Positions 51,764-63,852 are shown, counted from the stretch's first letter. The stretch is DNA of 64,000 nt from Paenibacillus tyrphae (GCF_027925525.1 NZ_BSDJ01000013.1:1-64000), one strand, 5' to 3'. The notes: a model not told the origin generated them from the letters alone. Numbers and translations: made by a program.

Positions 51764-52939
51764 ATGAGTCGAAACGACGAACTTACCGGGTATGGCCGCC
51801 ATCATCTCCAGATGGAATCGTACGGAGCGGCCGCCTTTTGCTTTTATCGGGCTATAAAAGAAAACGAATTCAACGGAAACGCGTGGAACGGACTCATTCT
51901 CTCGCTGAGTTTGATGCGCCGGGAGGAAGAGATCCGCACGACACTCGCCCGCTTCGCTTTGCAGCCGGGACTGGATTTCGACCGCGACCTGCTGACCTTC
52001 GTCTTCATGATGTGGCAGCAAAATCCGTGCGCTTTGGCCGAATGGCTGCGCCGGATCGTGCAATTCAACGGCATCCCCGAAAAGGACCAGCTGGCGTTCA
52101 CAGAAATTGCGGAGGACGCGGAGCGAGCCTATGAGGATCTTGTCGCGAAGTACGGCGCGGAATCGCTGCACAGCCGCGGCATGCTGACGCTGGAAGAGTA
52201 CGCGGCGCGTCCAATTCAATTGGACTGGCTGCTGGAAGCGCCGGTCGATACGATTTACGAGCAACTGCAGTGGTGGCTCGAGGACAAGGACTCGGCGCTC
52301 TCGGCGGTGCGCCTGCTCTGCATGCTGCCCGACACGCGAAGCGAAAAGCTGCTGCGCCGCGTCTGCCGGAACGTCGCCATCGAGCCGAAGGTGCGGACGC
52401 ACGCGCTGCTGGCGCTCCGCTGGCTTGGCGTCCGCGGCAATGCGAAGCTGTACAAGTTCAACGAATCGTTCGTCGTCGACTTGGACAACCCGAAGCCGGA
52501 GCTGACCATTTCCGTTCCGGCCGTTTACAAGCCCGCGCTGGACCGCGTGAAGCTGTGGGCGGCCAAGGAAAAGGGGCTCGTGACGCCGGAGGTGTACGAG
52601 CAGTACGCTTCGACGGACGAGGTCCAACTGCCGTCCGAGATTGTCGAGAAGCTGGATGAGGCGGAGGTTCCGCCGCTTCTGCAGGAAGTGTCGCATGCGC
52701 TCATTCGCGCCGCTCATGACGAATATTACCCGCTTGTGCCGACGATCAGCGGCACGCGCCAATGGAGCGCCGCGTTGCTCATGCTGATGAAGGATTATGC
52801 CGTCGGCATCGGGGAAGAGTGGCCGTACGGCGAGCCGGAGCAGGACGAAACGGCGAAGCAGCACCGCAACTGGCTGCTGAGCGCGAGCCCGGATTTTTAT
52901 CCGAGCATCGAGGAAGTGCGCAAGTTGAAAGAAAGCTGA
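51764..52939 (+). CDS. Soluble helical-repeat protein of unknown function
   Basis: 391 residues. The N-terminus looks like a TPR-type helical pair (GYGRHHLQMESYGAAAFCFY; EFNGNAWNGLILSLSLM). The middle (about 165-250) is HEAT-like (LSAVRLLCMLPDTRSEKLLR; RTHALLALRWLGVRGNAKL). No signal peptide or membrane segment is present. Similar proteins occur in Paenibacillaceae with a TPR/HEAT label only. It is a monocistronic gene with a terminator 40 bp after its stop. Confidence 0.75.
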   Translation: MSRNDELTGYGRHHLQMESYGAAAFCFYRAIKENEFNGNAWNGLILSLSLMRREEEIRTTLARFALQPGLDFDRDLLTFVFMMWQQNPCALAEWLRRIVQFNGIPEKDQLAFTEIAEDAERAYEDLVAKYGAESLHSRGMLTLEEYAARPIQLDWLLEAPVDTIYEQLQWWLEDKDSALSAVRLLCMLPDTRSEKLLRRVCRNVAIEPKVRTHALLALRWLGVRGNAKLYKFNESFVVDLDNPKPELTISVPAVYKPALDRVKLWAAKEKGLVTPEVYEQYASTDEVQLPSEIVEKLDEAEVPPLLQEVSHALIRAAHDEYYPLVPTISGTRQWSAALLMLMKDYAVGIGEEWPYGEPEQDETAKQHRNWLLSASPDFYPSIEEVRKLKES

Positions 52940-52978
52940 TCTGCGCGGCGCTGTCCGCGTAGGGTCGAATAAATCATG

Positions 52979-53024
52979 AAAAATGCCGGTTTTCTCCGTT
53001 CAATCAGGAGAGGCCGGCATTTTT
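52979..53024 (+). terminator. Rho-independent terminator
   Basis: AAAAATGCCGG and CCGGCATTTTT, with an inner TCTCC/GGAGA pairing, form a long stem with A- and T-runs on the two sides. Confidence 0.88.
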
Positions 53025-53141
53025 GCGTTGTTCAAATTTGGGTTGCGTTTTTTTGCGCCAAAGGGCGTTCGCACATGACCCCGGCACTTGTGCTACATAG
53101 CATAGATAGGAATACGTTCCTTTCTGAAAGGGGGGCATCGC

Positions 53142-54185
53142 TTGCGAATTTTATTTTTGGAAAATCATCCGATGTGGGTTCACGGTTTGCCTAACGGGTT
53201 TCGGCAGCTAGGCCATCAGGTCAAAACTTATTTCCCGGACGCGAACACGAAACGGGCAATCGACCTCTTCCGCCCCCATCTTGTCATCGTCATGGGATGG
53301 ACGCCGGCCAATGATACGGCTGAAAAGCAGCTGCGGATTTCAAAGGCTGTCCGGAAGTCCGGAGTTCCCCTCGTTTATTGGGCGACGGAAGACCCCGGGT
53401 ATCACCGGAAGTTTTCCAGACCTTTGGTTCGGCGGATTAAGCCCGATTTTGTCTTTACCATTCATCGGCCTACGCTGAAAGAATACCGAAAAATGCGCAT
53501 TCCGGCTGCCCATCTGGATTTCGGTTACGATCCCGGCATCCATAAGCGAGTTGCTGCCATCAAGAAATACCGAAGTACCGCGGCTCTCGTGGCCAACGGC
53601 TATATACAGCTTTACCGGCAAAAACCGGGCCATTTCCGGTTCAAGTCTCTCCGCACGCTGGTCAACCCGTTTTTGGCGAACGGCCTTGACGTTGCATTGT
53701 ACGGACGCTATTGGAACAAGATGCGAGGCTTTTTCCGAACGCGCCTCCCCCAAGAATCGATTCGCGGATGTATCCCTTATCCGAAAGCGAACAAGGTATA
53801 TAGCTCGGTCAAGTTTGTCATTTGTCCGCAAAATGCGGGGGACCGCCTCACCCAACGCACTTATGAAATTCTGGCTTCGGGAGGGCTTATCGTTACAAAC
53901 GACACGCCCGAAATACGCCGATGGTTTCGCCCCGGTCGCGATCTTCTCGTCACTTCTTCCGAGAAGATGACGCGAAGCCTGATCCGGAAATATGCCCGGC
54001 AGCCCGGGGCCTGCGAGCGCATACGCCGCAACGCGGTGCGTGCTGCCGCTCCGCACGCCTACGTGCATCGTGCGCAGTATATTTTGCGCGTGTTGAGGAA
54101 ACGCGGGATTCTACAGCGCGGCCGGGGCGGGACCGGGCTGCGGAATGGACGCGGGGCCGGCCCGCAAGAAGGTTGGATACGGTAA
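53142..54185 (+). CDS. CgeB-like glycosyltransferase-family protein, copy 1
   Basis: 347 residues from a TTG behind GAAAGGGGGG. The opening RILFLENHPMWVHGLPNGF is nearly repeated in the two paralogues at 54864 and 56410. The C-terminal half has the CgeB/GT4-like glycosyl-transfer pattern (PYPKANKVYSSVKFVICPQN; LTQRTYEILASGGLIVTNDT). CgeB of B. subtilis acts in spore-surface maturation. After the point where the paralogues end (KRGILQR) it has about 25 extra residues, Gly/Arg-rich, which run antisense into the convergent deacetylase gene. Confidence 0.85.
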   Translation: MRILFLENHPMWVHGLPNGFRQLGHQVKTYFPDANTKRAIDLFRPHLVIVMGWTPANDTAEKQLRISKAVRKSGVPLVYWATEDPGYHRKFSRPLVRRIKPDFVFTIHRPTLKEYRKMRIPAAHLDFGYDPGIHKRVAAIKKYRSTAALVANGYIQLYRQKPGHFRFKSLRTLVNPFLANGLDVALYGRYWNKMRGFFRTRLPQESIRGCIPYPKANKVYSSVKFVICPQNAGDRLTQRTYEILASGGLIVTNDTPEIRRWFRPGRDLLVTSSEKMTRSLIRKYARQPGACERIRRNAVRAAAPHAYVHRAQYILRVLRKRGILQRGRGGTGLRNGRGAGPQEGWIR

Positions 54186-54771
54186 GCAGCCGGTAGCCTC
54201 TTGCACGTAAGCGGTCGATAATTTTCGGCAAGGCCTTCGCCGTTTGGCTGGCGGAATCGCTCGCATGCATCAGGACGATGTCTCCCGGTCCCACGGCGTT
54301 CAGCACCCGCCGTACGATGGCATTCACTCCCGGCTTCTTCCAATCCAGCGAATCCACGCTCCAATGAACCGTCAGGTACCCGAGCCTTCGCAGCTTTCTT
54401 ACGACGCGGTCATTCAGATCGCCGTTGGGCGGCCGGAACAGAACGGGCTTCACCCCGGTTGCCTTCCGGATGACGCCCTCCGCCTTTTTCACCTGCCGGT
54501 GAATCCACCGGTTCCCATGCCCGGTATAGTTGACATGCAGGTCTCCATGGGAACCGATCTCATAGCCTCTGGAGCGGATGGTGTGGGCAAGGCGGGGGTG
54601 GCGGGCCGCCCATGGAGCGGAAAGGAAAAAGGTAGCCTGAGCCACTTTCTTTTTCCGTAAGATACCGAGCACAGGACCCGGTACTTTGCTGCCCCATCCG
54701 ATATCGAACGTCAAGGCAACCCGTTTTTGCTTGGTTTCGATGTTATAAATCGCTTGGTCGCGGTTTTTCAC
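53950..54771 (-). CDS. PdaB-like polysaccharide deacetylase
   Basis: 273 residues from the GTG behind AAGGAGGG. The NodB domain shows RVALTFDIGWGSKVPGPVLG, the metal site GSHGDLHVNY, the RPPNGDLNDRVV motif and DIVLMHASDSASQTAKALPK. TFDIGWG is typical of the sporulation protein PdaB. No signal peptide is visible. The domain ends near 54165 (LLTVSNLL). The last 70 or so residues are Arg/Ala-rich, match nothing I know, and are antisense to the end of the CgeB-like gene, so the natural stop seems to have been lost. Confidence 0.85.
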   Translation of the reverse strand: MKNRDQAIYNIETKQKRVALTFDIGWGSKVPGPVLGILRKKKVAQATFFLSAPWAARHPRLAHTIRSRGYEIGSHGDLHVNYTGHGNRWIHRQVKKAEGVIRKATGVKPVLFRPPNGDLNDRVVRKLRRLGYLTVHWSVDSLDWKKPGVNAIVRRVLNAVGPGDIVLMHASDSASQTAKALPKIIDRLRARGYRLLTVSNLLAGRPRVHSAARSRPGRAVESRVSSTRAKYTAHDARRRAERQHAPRCGVCARRPRAAGHISGSGFASSSRKK

Positions 54772-54863
54772 GGAATCCCTCCTTATACCAATACTATATT
54801 CCACGCGGGGGACAGCCTGACCGTGCGTCTGTCATGATGGATGTCAACGAAAGGAGCCCGAGT

Positions 54864-55850
54864 ATGAGAATTCTCTTTTTCGAGAACGGAACGATCTGGT
54901 CCAGAGGTCTGCCGGATGGACTGCGCGATCTGGGGCATACCGTACGGATGTCCGGACCGCTGACGAAGCGCCGCATTCCCGCCATCCTGGCTTCCTTCCG
55001 TCCGAATCTGATCGTCAATGTCGGATGGGGGCCGGACCATACCAAAAAGAAACAAATATGGATGCGAAAATACGCCAAGGCCGCTCGGATCCCGCTCGTT
55101 TATTGGTCTACGGAAGATCCTCATTTTACGAAGACGTTCACTCTTCCGCTCATCCGGAGAATGCGGCCCGACTACGTCTTTACGATTTCCGCCAAAACGG
55201 CCCGGAAATTCCGCAAGCTGGGAATCGCCGCCGCTCATCTGGATTTCGGGTTTCATCCCAGCCTTCATCGCCGGGTGAGGCCTTCGAAAAAATATGCGTG
55301 CGATATTGCGGTCGTGGCTAACGCCTATCCGTCGGTTCTGCAGAAGGCCCCGGGGCATTTTCGCCGGGAGGCGATCCGGATGCTCCTCCGCCCCTTGTTG
55401 CAGCACGGATTCCGCGTCGATTTTTACGGACGGGATTGGGATAAAATGAAGCGCTATCTGGGGCGGCGCATTCCGCGTCAGTGGATTCACGGCTATTTGC
55501 CGTACAAGGACGCAAGCAAGGTATACAGCTCGGCAAAAATCGTCCTCGGTCTGCAAAATTACCGGGACATGGTCACCCAGCGCACCTACGAAATTGCGGG
55601 CTCGAGAGCATTTTTGCTTACCTGCGATACGCCGGGGGTCCGAAAGCTGCTGAAGCCGGGATACGAGGTTGCCGTGACTTCTTCACCGGCGCAAACCGTC
55701 CGGGCAGTACGCCGTTACTTGAAGGATGCCGCGGGACGGGAGCGTATCCGGCGGCAGGGCCGAAAGGCGATTGCGAAGCATAGCTATACGCACCGGGCGA
55801 GGTTGTTGTTAAGTGTGCTGCGGCGGCGCGGCATTATCGGAAACCGCTGA
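54864..55850 (+). CDS. CgeB-like glycosyltransferase-family protein, copy 2
   Basis: 328 residues from MRILFFENGTIWSRGLPDG, behind AAAGGAG. It follows the same plan as copies 1 and 3: VYWSTEDPHFTKTFTLPLIR, AAHLDFGFHPSLHRRV, GYLPYKDASKVYSSAKIVLG and MVTQRTYEIAGSRAFLLTCD. The ending (RRRGIIGNR) matches that of copy 3. It may glycosylate a spore or cell-surface component. The substrate is unknown. Confidence 0.85.
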   Translation: MRILFFENGTIWSRGLPDGLRDLGHTVRMSGPLTKRRIPAILASFRPNLIVNVGWGPDHTKKKQIWMRKYAKAARIPLVYWSTEDPHFTKTFTLPLIRRMRPDYVFTISAKTARKFRKLGIAAAHLDFGFHPSLHRRVRPSKKYACDIAVVANAYPSVLQKAPGHFRREAIRMLLRPLLQHGFRVDFYGRDWDKMKRYLGRRIPRQWIHGYLPYKDASKVYSSAKIVLGLQNYRDMVTQRTYEIAGSRAFLLTCDTPGVRKLLKPGYEVAVTSSPAQTVRAVRRYLKDAAGRERIRRQGRKAIAKHSYTHRARLLLSVLRRRGIIGNR

Positions 55851-55882
55851 TCCTGTTTTCTCATTAAAGGGGGGAGCAATAG

Positions 55883-56330
55883 ATGGAAAAAAAGTGGGAG
55901 AAGCAGGGTCGCTTTTCTTACGTTTGACGACGGGCCGTTCCGCAATACCGGCGTTATTCTTGACCTGCTCCGCCAACATCAGGTGAAGGCGACCTTTTTT
56001 GTCGTCGGCAATCGGGCGAGGTACGCTATCCGGTTGTACAGGAGAATGGTACGGGAAGGCCACGCGATCGGCAATCATTCCTTTTCGCACGATTACCGCT
56101 TGATTTACCGTTCGGTAGACGATTATGTAAGAGATTTCCGCCGGCTGGAATCGTTTCTGGTGCGCGTTACGGGGAAGAGACCGGCGGCTATTCTTCGTTT
56201 TCCCGGAGGAACCAATAACCGGGTAAGCCGGAAATATGGAGGCAGGAGGCTGATGCCTCTTCTGGTGAAGAGGATGCGAGAGGCAGGCTACCGGCATTTT
56301 GACTGGAACGTCGATTCGGACGGAGCTTAA
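55883..56330 (+). pseudogene. Broken polysaccharide deacetylase
   Basis: An ATG behind AAAGGGGGGAG (55883) soon reaches a run of seven A (55887-55893). Reading with six A gives MEKSGRSRVAFLTFDDGPFR and a NodB domain (VKATFFVVGNRARYAIRLYR; GHAIGNHSFSHDYRLIY; PAAILRFPGGTNNRVS), ending abruptly at FDWNVDSDGA and a stop. The last part of the domain is missing. It is therefore frameshifted at the 5' end and truncated at the 3' end. It lies between CgeB-like copies 2 and 3. Confidence 0.8.
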
Positions 56331-56409
56331 AGCGGAACGGCTTTACATTCGGTACCCTATCGAAGGCATTGTTTCGCTGCCAATTCCGACCATAAGAGGT
56401 GAGCAGACT

Positions 56410-57396
56410 ATGCGCGTATTATTTTTGGAAAGCCATCCGATGTGGATTCACGGTCTCCCGAACGGCTTCCGTGACGTGGGACATCAGGTGAAAATATCCG
56501 GTCCCTTGACCCCAAGGAGCCTTCAAACGCAGATTGCCCGTTTCCGGCCTCATCTCATTGTCTCCCTCGGATGGACCCCTGAGCACAGGCAGCACAACCG
56601 GAAGTGGATTCGAAAATATGTCGGGAGATCGGGAATTCCGCATGTATATTGGGCGACAGAGGACCCGACCCATACGGAATATTTTACCCTTCCGTATATC
56701 CGGGCCGTGAAGCCGGATTTTGTGTTTACCATTTGCCGTTCCCGAGTGAAGGATTACCGGAGGATGGGCATCCGGTCCGCACACTTGGATTTCGGTTATC
56801 ATCCCAAGGTGCACAGACCCGTCAAAGCCCGCAGCAAATACCGGTGCAGCATCGCCGTTGTCGCCAACGCGTATCCCCGGAATCTGGTCAAGTATCCGAA
56901 GCATTACCGCAAGCAATCGCTCCGCAAATTAATCAGCCCTCTTGTCCGGCAGAAGATTCGCATCGATTTTTGGGGGAGAAAGTGGGGAGAAATGAAGCGG
57001 TTTCTCGGCACCCACATCCCCAAAAGCTGGATTCACGGTTACTTGCCCTATCCCAAAGCAAACCAAGTATACAGCTCGGCAAAAATTAATATCGGATTGC
57101 AAAACAAGCTCACCCAGGTGACGCAGCGCACGTATGAAATTCTCGGTTCGGGTGGCTTTCTTCTCACTAGCGATACGCCGGAGATCAGACGATTGTTTAA
57201 GCCCGGCGAACATCTGGCCGTCTCCTCCTCGCCTCAGCAAACGATGAGGCTGGTCCGCTACTATTTAAATCATCCCGAACAGCGCGATCGGATCCGCAAA
57301 GCCGGACTGCGGGCCGTGAAGAAGCATTCCTACAAGCAGCGAGCCTTGCAAATGATCCGCGAGCTGAGAAGGCAAGGCATTTTAAAGCGCGCTTGA
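56410..57396 (+). CDS. CgeB-like glycosyltransferase-family protein, copy 3
   Basis: 328 residues from MRVLFLESHPMWIHGLPNGF, behind AAGAGGTGAG. It is the same length as copy 2 and closer to copy 1 at the N-terminus (HPMW-HGLPNGF). The conserved segments VYWATEDPTHTEYFTLPYIR, AHLDFGYHPKVHRPV and VTQRTYEILGSGGFLLTSDT are all present. The trio probably arose by duplication within this locus. Confidence 0.85.
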   Translation: MRVLFLESHPMWIHGLPNGFRDVGHQVKISGPLTPRSLQTQIARFRPHLIVSLGWTPEHRQHNRKWIRKYVGRSGIPHVYWATEDPTHTEYFTLPYIRAVKPDFVFTICRSRVKDYRRMGIRSAHLDFGYHPKVHRPVKARSKYRCSIAVVANAYPRNLVKYPKHYRKQSLRKLISPLVRQKIRIDFWGRKWGEMKRFLGTHIPKSWIHGYLPYPKANQVYSSAKINIGLQNKLTQVTQRTYEILGSGGFLLTSDTPEIRRLFKPGEHLAVSSSPQQTMRLVRYYLNHPEQRDRIRKAGLRAVKKHSYKQRALQMIRELRRQGILKRA

Positions 57397-57422
57397 AAAC
57401 GGCGCCGCATTTATTCGGGCTT

Positions 57423-58367
57423 TCACAAGGGCTCGCCCAGATCCACCTCCATCAAATCCCGGCCCACCGTAATCGGTCCGCCATAAATCTCGCTCATGCC
57501 CCGGATGTAGGCCGCTTCCGCTTCCGGCGTTTTGGCCGGAGCCGGAATATGGTGGGTGAGCAGCAGATGCTTGACGTTCGCCTGACGGGCGATTTCGGCC
57601 GCTTGCAGCGTCGTCGTATGGTATTTCGCCGGATTGCCGAGGCCTGTGGCCTGCTCCGGGTACATGGCAATCAGGGCGTCTAGCCATTCCTTGTTGTAAG
57701 CCTCGTGAACGAGCAGGTCGGCTCCTTCGGCGTAATGAACCATATTGTCTACCGGAAGTGTATCTCCCGAGATGACGGCCGCTTGCCCGTTGTATTCGAA
57801 TTTGTAGGCGACGGCCGGGTATACCGGACGATGGTCGACCTCAAAGGCCGTAATCCGGATGCCGTCCCGATCGTATACGACGCCTTCGTTGCATTCGTGA
57901 TACTCGATTCGCGAGCCGCCCGAGGCGGATTTGTTGTAATTGATTCGCAGATCGACGTCGAAGGCGAACGACGCCTCCATTTTACCGATAATGTCCCGGG
58001 TCGTTTCCGGGCCGTACACCTGCATCGGCACCGTGCGATTCTCGTAGACGGCGCCCGGGACGACGTGCGTTCTCCAACTGCTGATGAACACGTCGAAAAA
58101 GCCGGAGTTGTGATCGCTGTGGTGATGCGTAAAAAGCACGTCCGAAATACGCTGGGGCATGATCCCGGCCAGAAGCAGCTGGCCGACGGTTCCCGCTCCG
58201 CAATCGACGAGAAATACTTTGCTGCCGGCGAGCACGGCCACCCCCGGTTTGGCGACCCCGTAAACCGCCCGCGGCGATCCGGTCCCGAGTAAAATGACTT
58301 TTAAATGCTCGTGAAAATCGGGCACGAGTTTTTCCTGCCCTTGAATGTGCCTGGCGAGGTCTGTCAA
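57423..58367 (-). CDS. MBL-fold metallo-hydrolase (RNase Z-like)
   Basis: 314 residues from a TTG behind AGGAAGGGG. An ATG 19 codons upstream also keeps the frame, but a TATAAT hexamer lies immediately before it, so transcription may start too late to use it. The metal-binding motif is FTHHHSDHNSGFF. LLGTGSPRAV near the start and AVISGDTLPVDNMVHYAEGA and LLLTHHIPAP later fit the RNase Z/arylsulfatase-like branch. The substrate is unknown. Confidence 0.85.
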   Translation of the reverse strand: MTDLARHIQGQEKLVPDFHEHLKVILLGTGSPRAVYGVAKPGVAVLAGSKVFLVDCGAGTVGQLLLAGIMPQRISDVLFTHHHSDHNSGFFDVFISSWRTHVVPGAVYENRTVPMQVYGPETTRDIIGKMEASFAFDVDLRINYNKSASGGSRIEYHECNEGVVYDRDGIRITAFEVDHRPVYPAVAYKFEYNGQAAVISGDTLPVDNMVHYAEGADLLVHEAYNKEWLDALIAMYPEQATGLGNPAKYHTTTLQAAEIARQANVKHLLLTHHIPAPAKTPEAEAAYIRGMSEIYGGPITVGRDLMEVDLGEPL

Positions 58368-58619
58368 TCGAAAAAGCCCCTTCCTGTGTGTAAAATGCAA
58401 GCTTGTATCGTGGTCTGAATCCATTATAGAACAAGAGGTCCGTGCTTACCACACAAATCATTTTGGAATAGTCGGAATTATAAAGAGGCTTCACGGTAGC
58501 CTGCTTCCGGCTCTGCTGTCAAGCCGATGGCGGGAATGGGACAAGCTTTTCTAATTTGTCCGTCAGGTGTGCTATACTTGTGATGTTGCCTGCTATCGAT
58601 TTCCGAAAGGATGGTTGCC

Positions 58620-59045
58620 ATGTTTACAAGTTTATTGGTTGCTTACGACGGTTCCGAGCTGTCCCAAAGAGCCTTGGCCAAAGCGAAAGAGCTGGCGGGA
58701 GAGTCGAACGCCAAGCTTGAGGTCGTCCATGTGCTGCATCATCCCGTTGTCGTCATTGGCGAAGCGGTCGTATCTCCTCCGCGAAGCTATGAAGAAGAGT
58801 ACATACAGCATGCGCAATCTCTCATCGACCAAGCGAACCGGGAAATCGCTGGGCTTCCGAACGCGAAAGCCAGCTTGCTGCAAGGCCAGCCCGCGGACTC
58901 CGTTCTGGATTATGCAGGGGAGATCGGGGCGGATCTCATCGTGATCGGAAGCCGAGGCTTGTCCGGCCTCAACGAATGGGTGCTCGGAAGCGTGAGCCAT
59001 CATGTCGTGCAGCATGCCCGGATTCCCGTTCTTGTAATCAAATAG
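58620..59045 (+). CDS. Universal stress protein
   Basis: 141 residues from MFTSLLVAYDGSELSQRA, behind GAAAGGATGG; an ATG three codons earlier is also in frame. The ATP-binding motif GSRGLSGLNEWVLGSVS (G-x2-G-x9-GS) is intact, so it is probably an ATP-binding UspA of the MJ0577 type. It is monocistronic, with a terminator 14 bp after the stop. Confidence 0.93.
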   Translation: MFTSLLVAYDGSELSQRALAKAKELAGESNAKLEVVHVLHHPVVVIGEAVVSPPRSYEEEYIQHAQSLIDQANREIAGLPNAKASLLQGQPADSVLDYAGEIGADLIVIGSRGLSGLNEWVLGSVSHHVVQHARIPVLVIK

Positions 59046-59058
59046 GCCTTTTGATATT

Positions 59059-59119
59059 AAAAAAGACGTGCGCCGGAACCGCAATCGCTTTGGCGATCGT
59101 TCCGCGTACGTCTTCTTTA
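59059..59119. terminator. Bidirectional terminator
   Basis: AAAAAAGACGT-CGC-GGAAC pairs with GTTCC-GCG-ACGTCTTCTTT. It lies between the convergent universal stress protein and cysK genes. Confidence 0.8.
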
Positions 59120-59129
59120 TGATGCGCAG

Positions 59130-60068
59130 CTATTCTTCCTGATACAGGTCGGTCGACAAGTACCGCTCGCCCGAATCCGGCAGCAGCACGACGATCGTTT
59201 TCCCCTCGTTCTCGGGCCGGATCGCCAGCTCCGTAGCGGCGAAGGCTGCAGCGCCCGACGACATGCCGACCAGCAGTCCTTCCTGCTGCCCCAGCAGTCT
59301 GGAGGTGCGGTAAGCGTCGTCCGTGCGCACTTTGACGATCTCGTCGACAATGGACCGGTCGAACACTTCCGGCACGAAGCCCGCGCCCAGTCCCTGAATG
59401 CGATTAGGTCCCGGCTTGCCGCCGGACAGCACGGGCGAATCGTACGGCTCCACCGCAACGATGCGTACGGCCGGATTGTGGCGCTTCAGCACTTCGCCGA
59501 CGCCCGTCACCGTTCCGCCGGTCCCGACTCCTGCGACAAAAATATTGACTTTGCCGTCCGTGTCCGCCCATATTTCCTCAGCTGTTGTTTTCCGGTGGAT
59601 CGCCGGATTGGCCGGGTTATTAAACTGCTGGGGGATGAACGAATGCGGCGTTTCCGCCGCCAGCTCGTCCGCTTTGCGGATCGCGCCTAGCATCCCTTCG
59701 CCGCCCGGCGTCAATACGACTTCGGCGCCGAGCGCCTTCAGCAGATTGATCCGTTCCCGGCTCATCGTATCCGGCATGGTCAGGATCAGCTTATAGCCCC
59801 GGGCCGCCGCTACGGAAGCGAGGGCAATGCCGGTATTGCCGCTTGTCGGCTCGATGATGACGGACTCCTGCGGGCGAATGAGCCCCCGCTCTTCCGCGTC
59901 GATGATCATGGCGTAGCCGATCCGGTCCTTGACACTCCCGGCCGGGTTAAAAAATTCCAGTTTGGCCAGCAGGGTCGCTTTTAATTCTTGTTTTTTATGA
60001 TAATTGGACAATTCCAGCAAAGGGGTATTCCCGATCAGATCCGTTAAGTTTTTCGCGATACGGCTCAT
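59130..60068 (-). CDS. cysK: Cysteine synthase (O-acetylserine thiol-lyase)
   Basis: 312 residues from [20 protein letters not shown], behind GGAGGAAT; a 40-codon upstream extension has no ribosome site. PLP lysine lies in [15 protein letters not shown], the substrate loop is [15 protein letters not shown], and [15 protein letters not shown] binds the phosphate. It makes cysteine from O-acetylserine and sulfide. No T-box or SAM riboswitch is visible in the 120 bp upstream. Confidence 0.96.
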   Translation of the reverse strand: MSRIAKNLTDLIGNTPLLELSNYHKKQELKATLLAKLEFFNPAGSVKDRIGYAMIIDAEERGLIRPQESVIIEPTSGNTGIALASVAAARGYKLILTMPDTMSRERINLLKALGAEVVLTPGGEGMLGAIRKADELAAETPHSFIPQQFNNPANPAIHRKTTAEEIWADTDGKVNIFVAGVGTGGTVTGVGEVLKRHNPAVRIVAVEPYDSPVLSGGKPGPNRIQGLGAGFVPEVFDRSIVDEIVKVRTDDAYRTSRLLGQQEGLLVGMSSGAAAFAATELAIRPENEGKTIVVLLPDSGERYLSTDLYQEE

Positions 60069-60311
60069 CTGTATTCCTCCATTCATTCCGATTAACCCTA
60101 TTCTTTTAATTACAATATACCATGATACTGCAACAATGATCGCGAGGTCAAACAACACCCGGACGGCCAAGGCTGCTGCGGCATACAAAACGGTTGAACG
60201 ATAGGTTCAAGCTATGATTATGATACGAATAATTGAATTGAACGATAGATTTGGCGGGCTTATACTGGACTCCGTAAGTATATCATCCAGAGAGAAAGAA
60301 AGGGAATCTTC

Positions 60312-63022
<2,711 letters not shown>

Positions 63023-63068
63023 CGGCGAAGGCAAACGGTGGAATCCATGGGGAAGGAGTGGACAGTCG

Positions 63069-63764
63069 ATGGACGACATATCGTCTAATTTGGCCGCGGT
63101 CGAACGCCGCATTCAGGCTGCTTGCCTTCGCGCGGGCCGGCGCCGGGAGGACGTCGGGATCATCGCCGTCACGAAATACGGCTCCGCCGATTTGACGGCG
63201 AAGATGCTGCAGCTCGGGATGACGCACATCGGCGAAAACCGCTGGCAGCACGCGCAGCCGAAATGGGAGGCGCTGGGAGGTCAAGGCATCTGGCATTTTA
63301 TCGGCCATCTGCAAACGAACAAAGTGAAGGACGTCGTCGGCAAGTTCGCGTATATCCATTCGCTCGACCGGATGTCGCTGGCGACGGAAATTCAGCGAAA
63401 AGCGGACATTTTAGGCGAACCGGTCCGCTGCTTCATTCAAGTGAACGTGTCCGGGGAAGAGAGCAAATACGGCCTGCCGCCGGAGGAGCTTGTTCCGTTC
63501 GCGCGGCAGATGTCCAAGCTGGACGCCGTGCAAGTGGTCGGCTTGATGACGATGGCTCCGCTGGACCGGGATGCCGAAGCGGCCCGGCCCGTATTCCGCG
63601 GGCTGCGGCGGCTTCGCGACGAGCTGAACGAAGCGGGCGCGCTCGGGTACGAAGTCCGGCACTTGTCAATGGGCATGTCCAGCGATTTTGAAGTGGCGAT
63701 TGAAGAAGGCGCTACCTGGCTCAGACTCGGCTCCGTCCTGTATAGGCAGGAAGACCAAGCCTGA
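63069..63764 (+). CDS. YggS-family PLP homeostasis protein
   Basis: 231 residues from MDDISSNLAAVERRIQAAC, with AAGGAG ten bases upstream. The PLP lysine is in GIIAVTKYGSADLTAKML, IGENRWQHAQPKWEAL follows, and VGLMTMAPLDRDAEAARPVF and LSMGMSSDFEVAIEEGATWL are typical of the family. The proteins bind PLP and affect its balance; enzymatic activity is not established. It follows sufS and the decarboxylase, both PLP enzymes, by 46 bp. Confidence 0.93.
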   Translation: MDDISSNLAAVERRIQAACLRAGRRREDVGIIAVTKYGSADLTAKMLQLGMTHIGENRWQHAQPKWEALGGQGIWHFIGHLQTNKVKDVVGKFAYIHSLDRMSLATEIQRKADILGEPVRCFIQVNVSGEESKYGLPPEELVPFARQMSKLDAVQVVGLMTMAPLDRDAEAARPVFRGLRRLRDELNEAGALGYEVRHLSMGMSSDFEVAIEEGATWLRLGSVLYRQEDQA

Positions 63765-63779
63765 CGCAAAAACGGCAAA

Positions 63780-63837
63780 AGCGGCAACCCCGCAGGGCGG
63801 CATTGTCATGCCCTCGGAGGTTGCCGCTATTATTTTT
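63780..63837. terminator. Terminator between convergent genes
   Basis: AGCGGCAACC (63780-63789) pairs with GGTTGCCGCT (63819-63828), followed by ATTATTTTT on the plus strand and preceded by an A-rich stretch. It can act for both the YggS gene and the convergent regulator. Confidence 0.8.
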
Positions 63838-63852
63838 CAGCCGGTGGCCGGG

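Noticed and set aside
51535..52134. Plus-strand frame overlapping the start of the helical-repeat gene
   Set aside because: Most of it lies in another frame of the well-supported gene at 51764. The unique first part has no ribosome site and no known motif.
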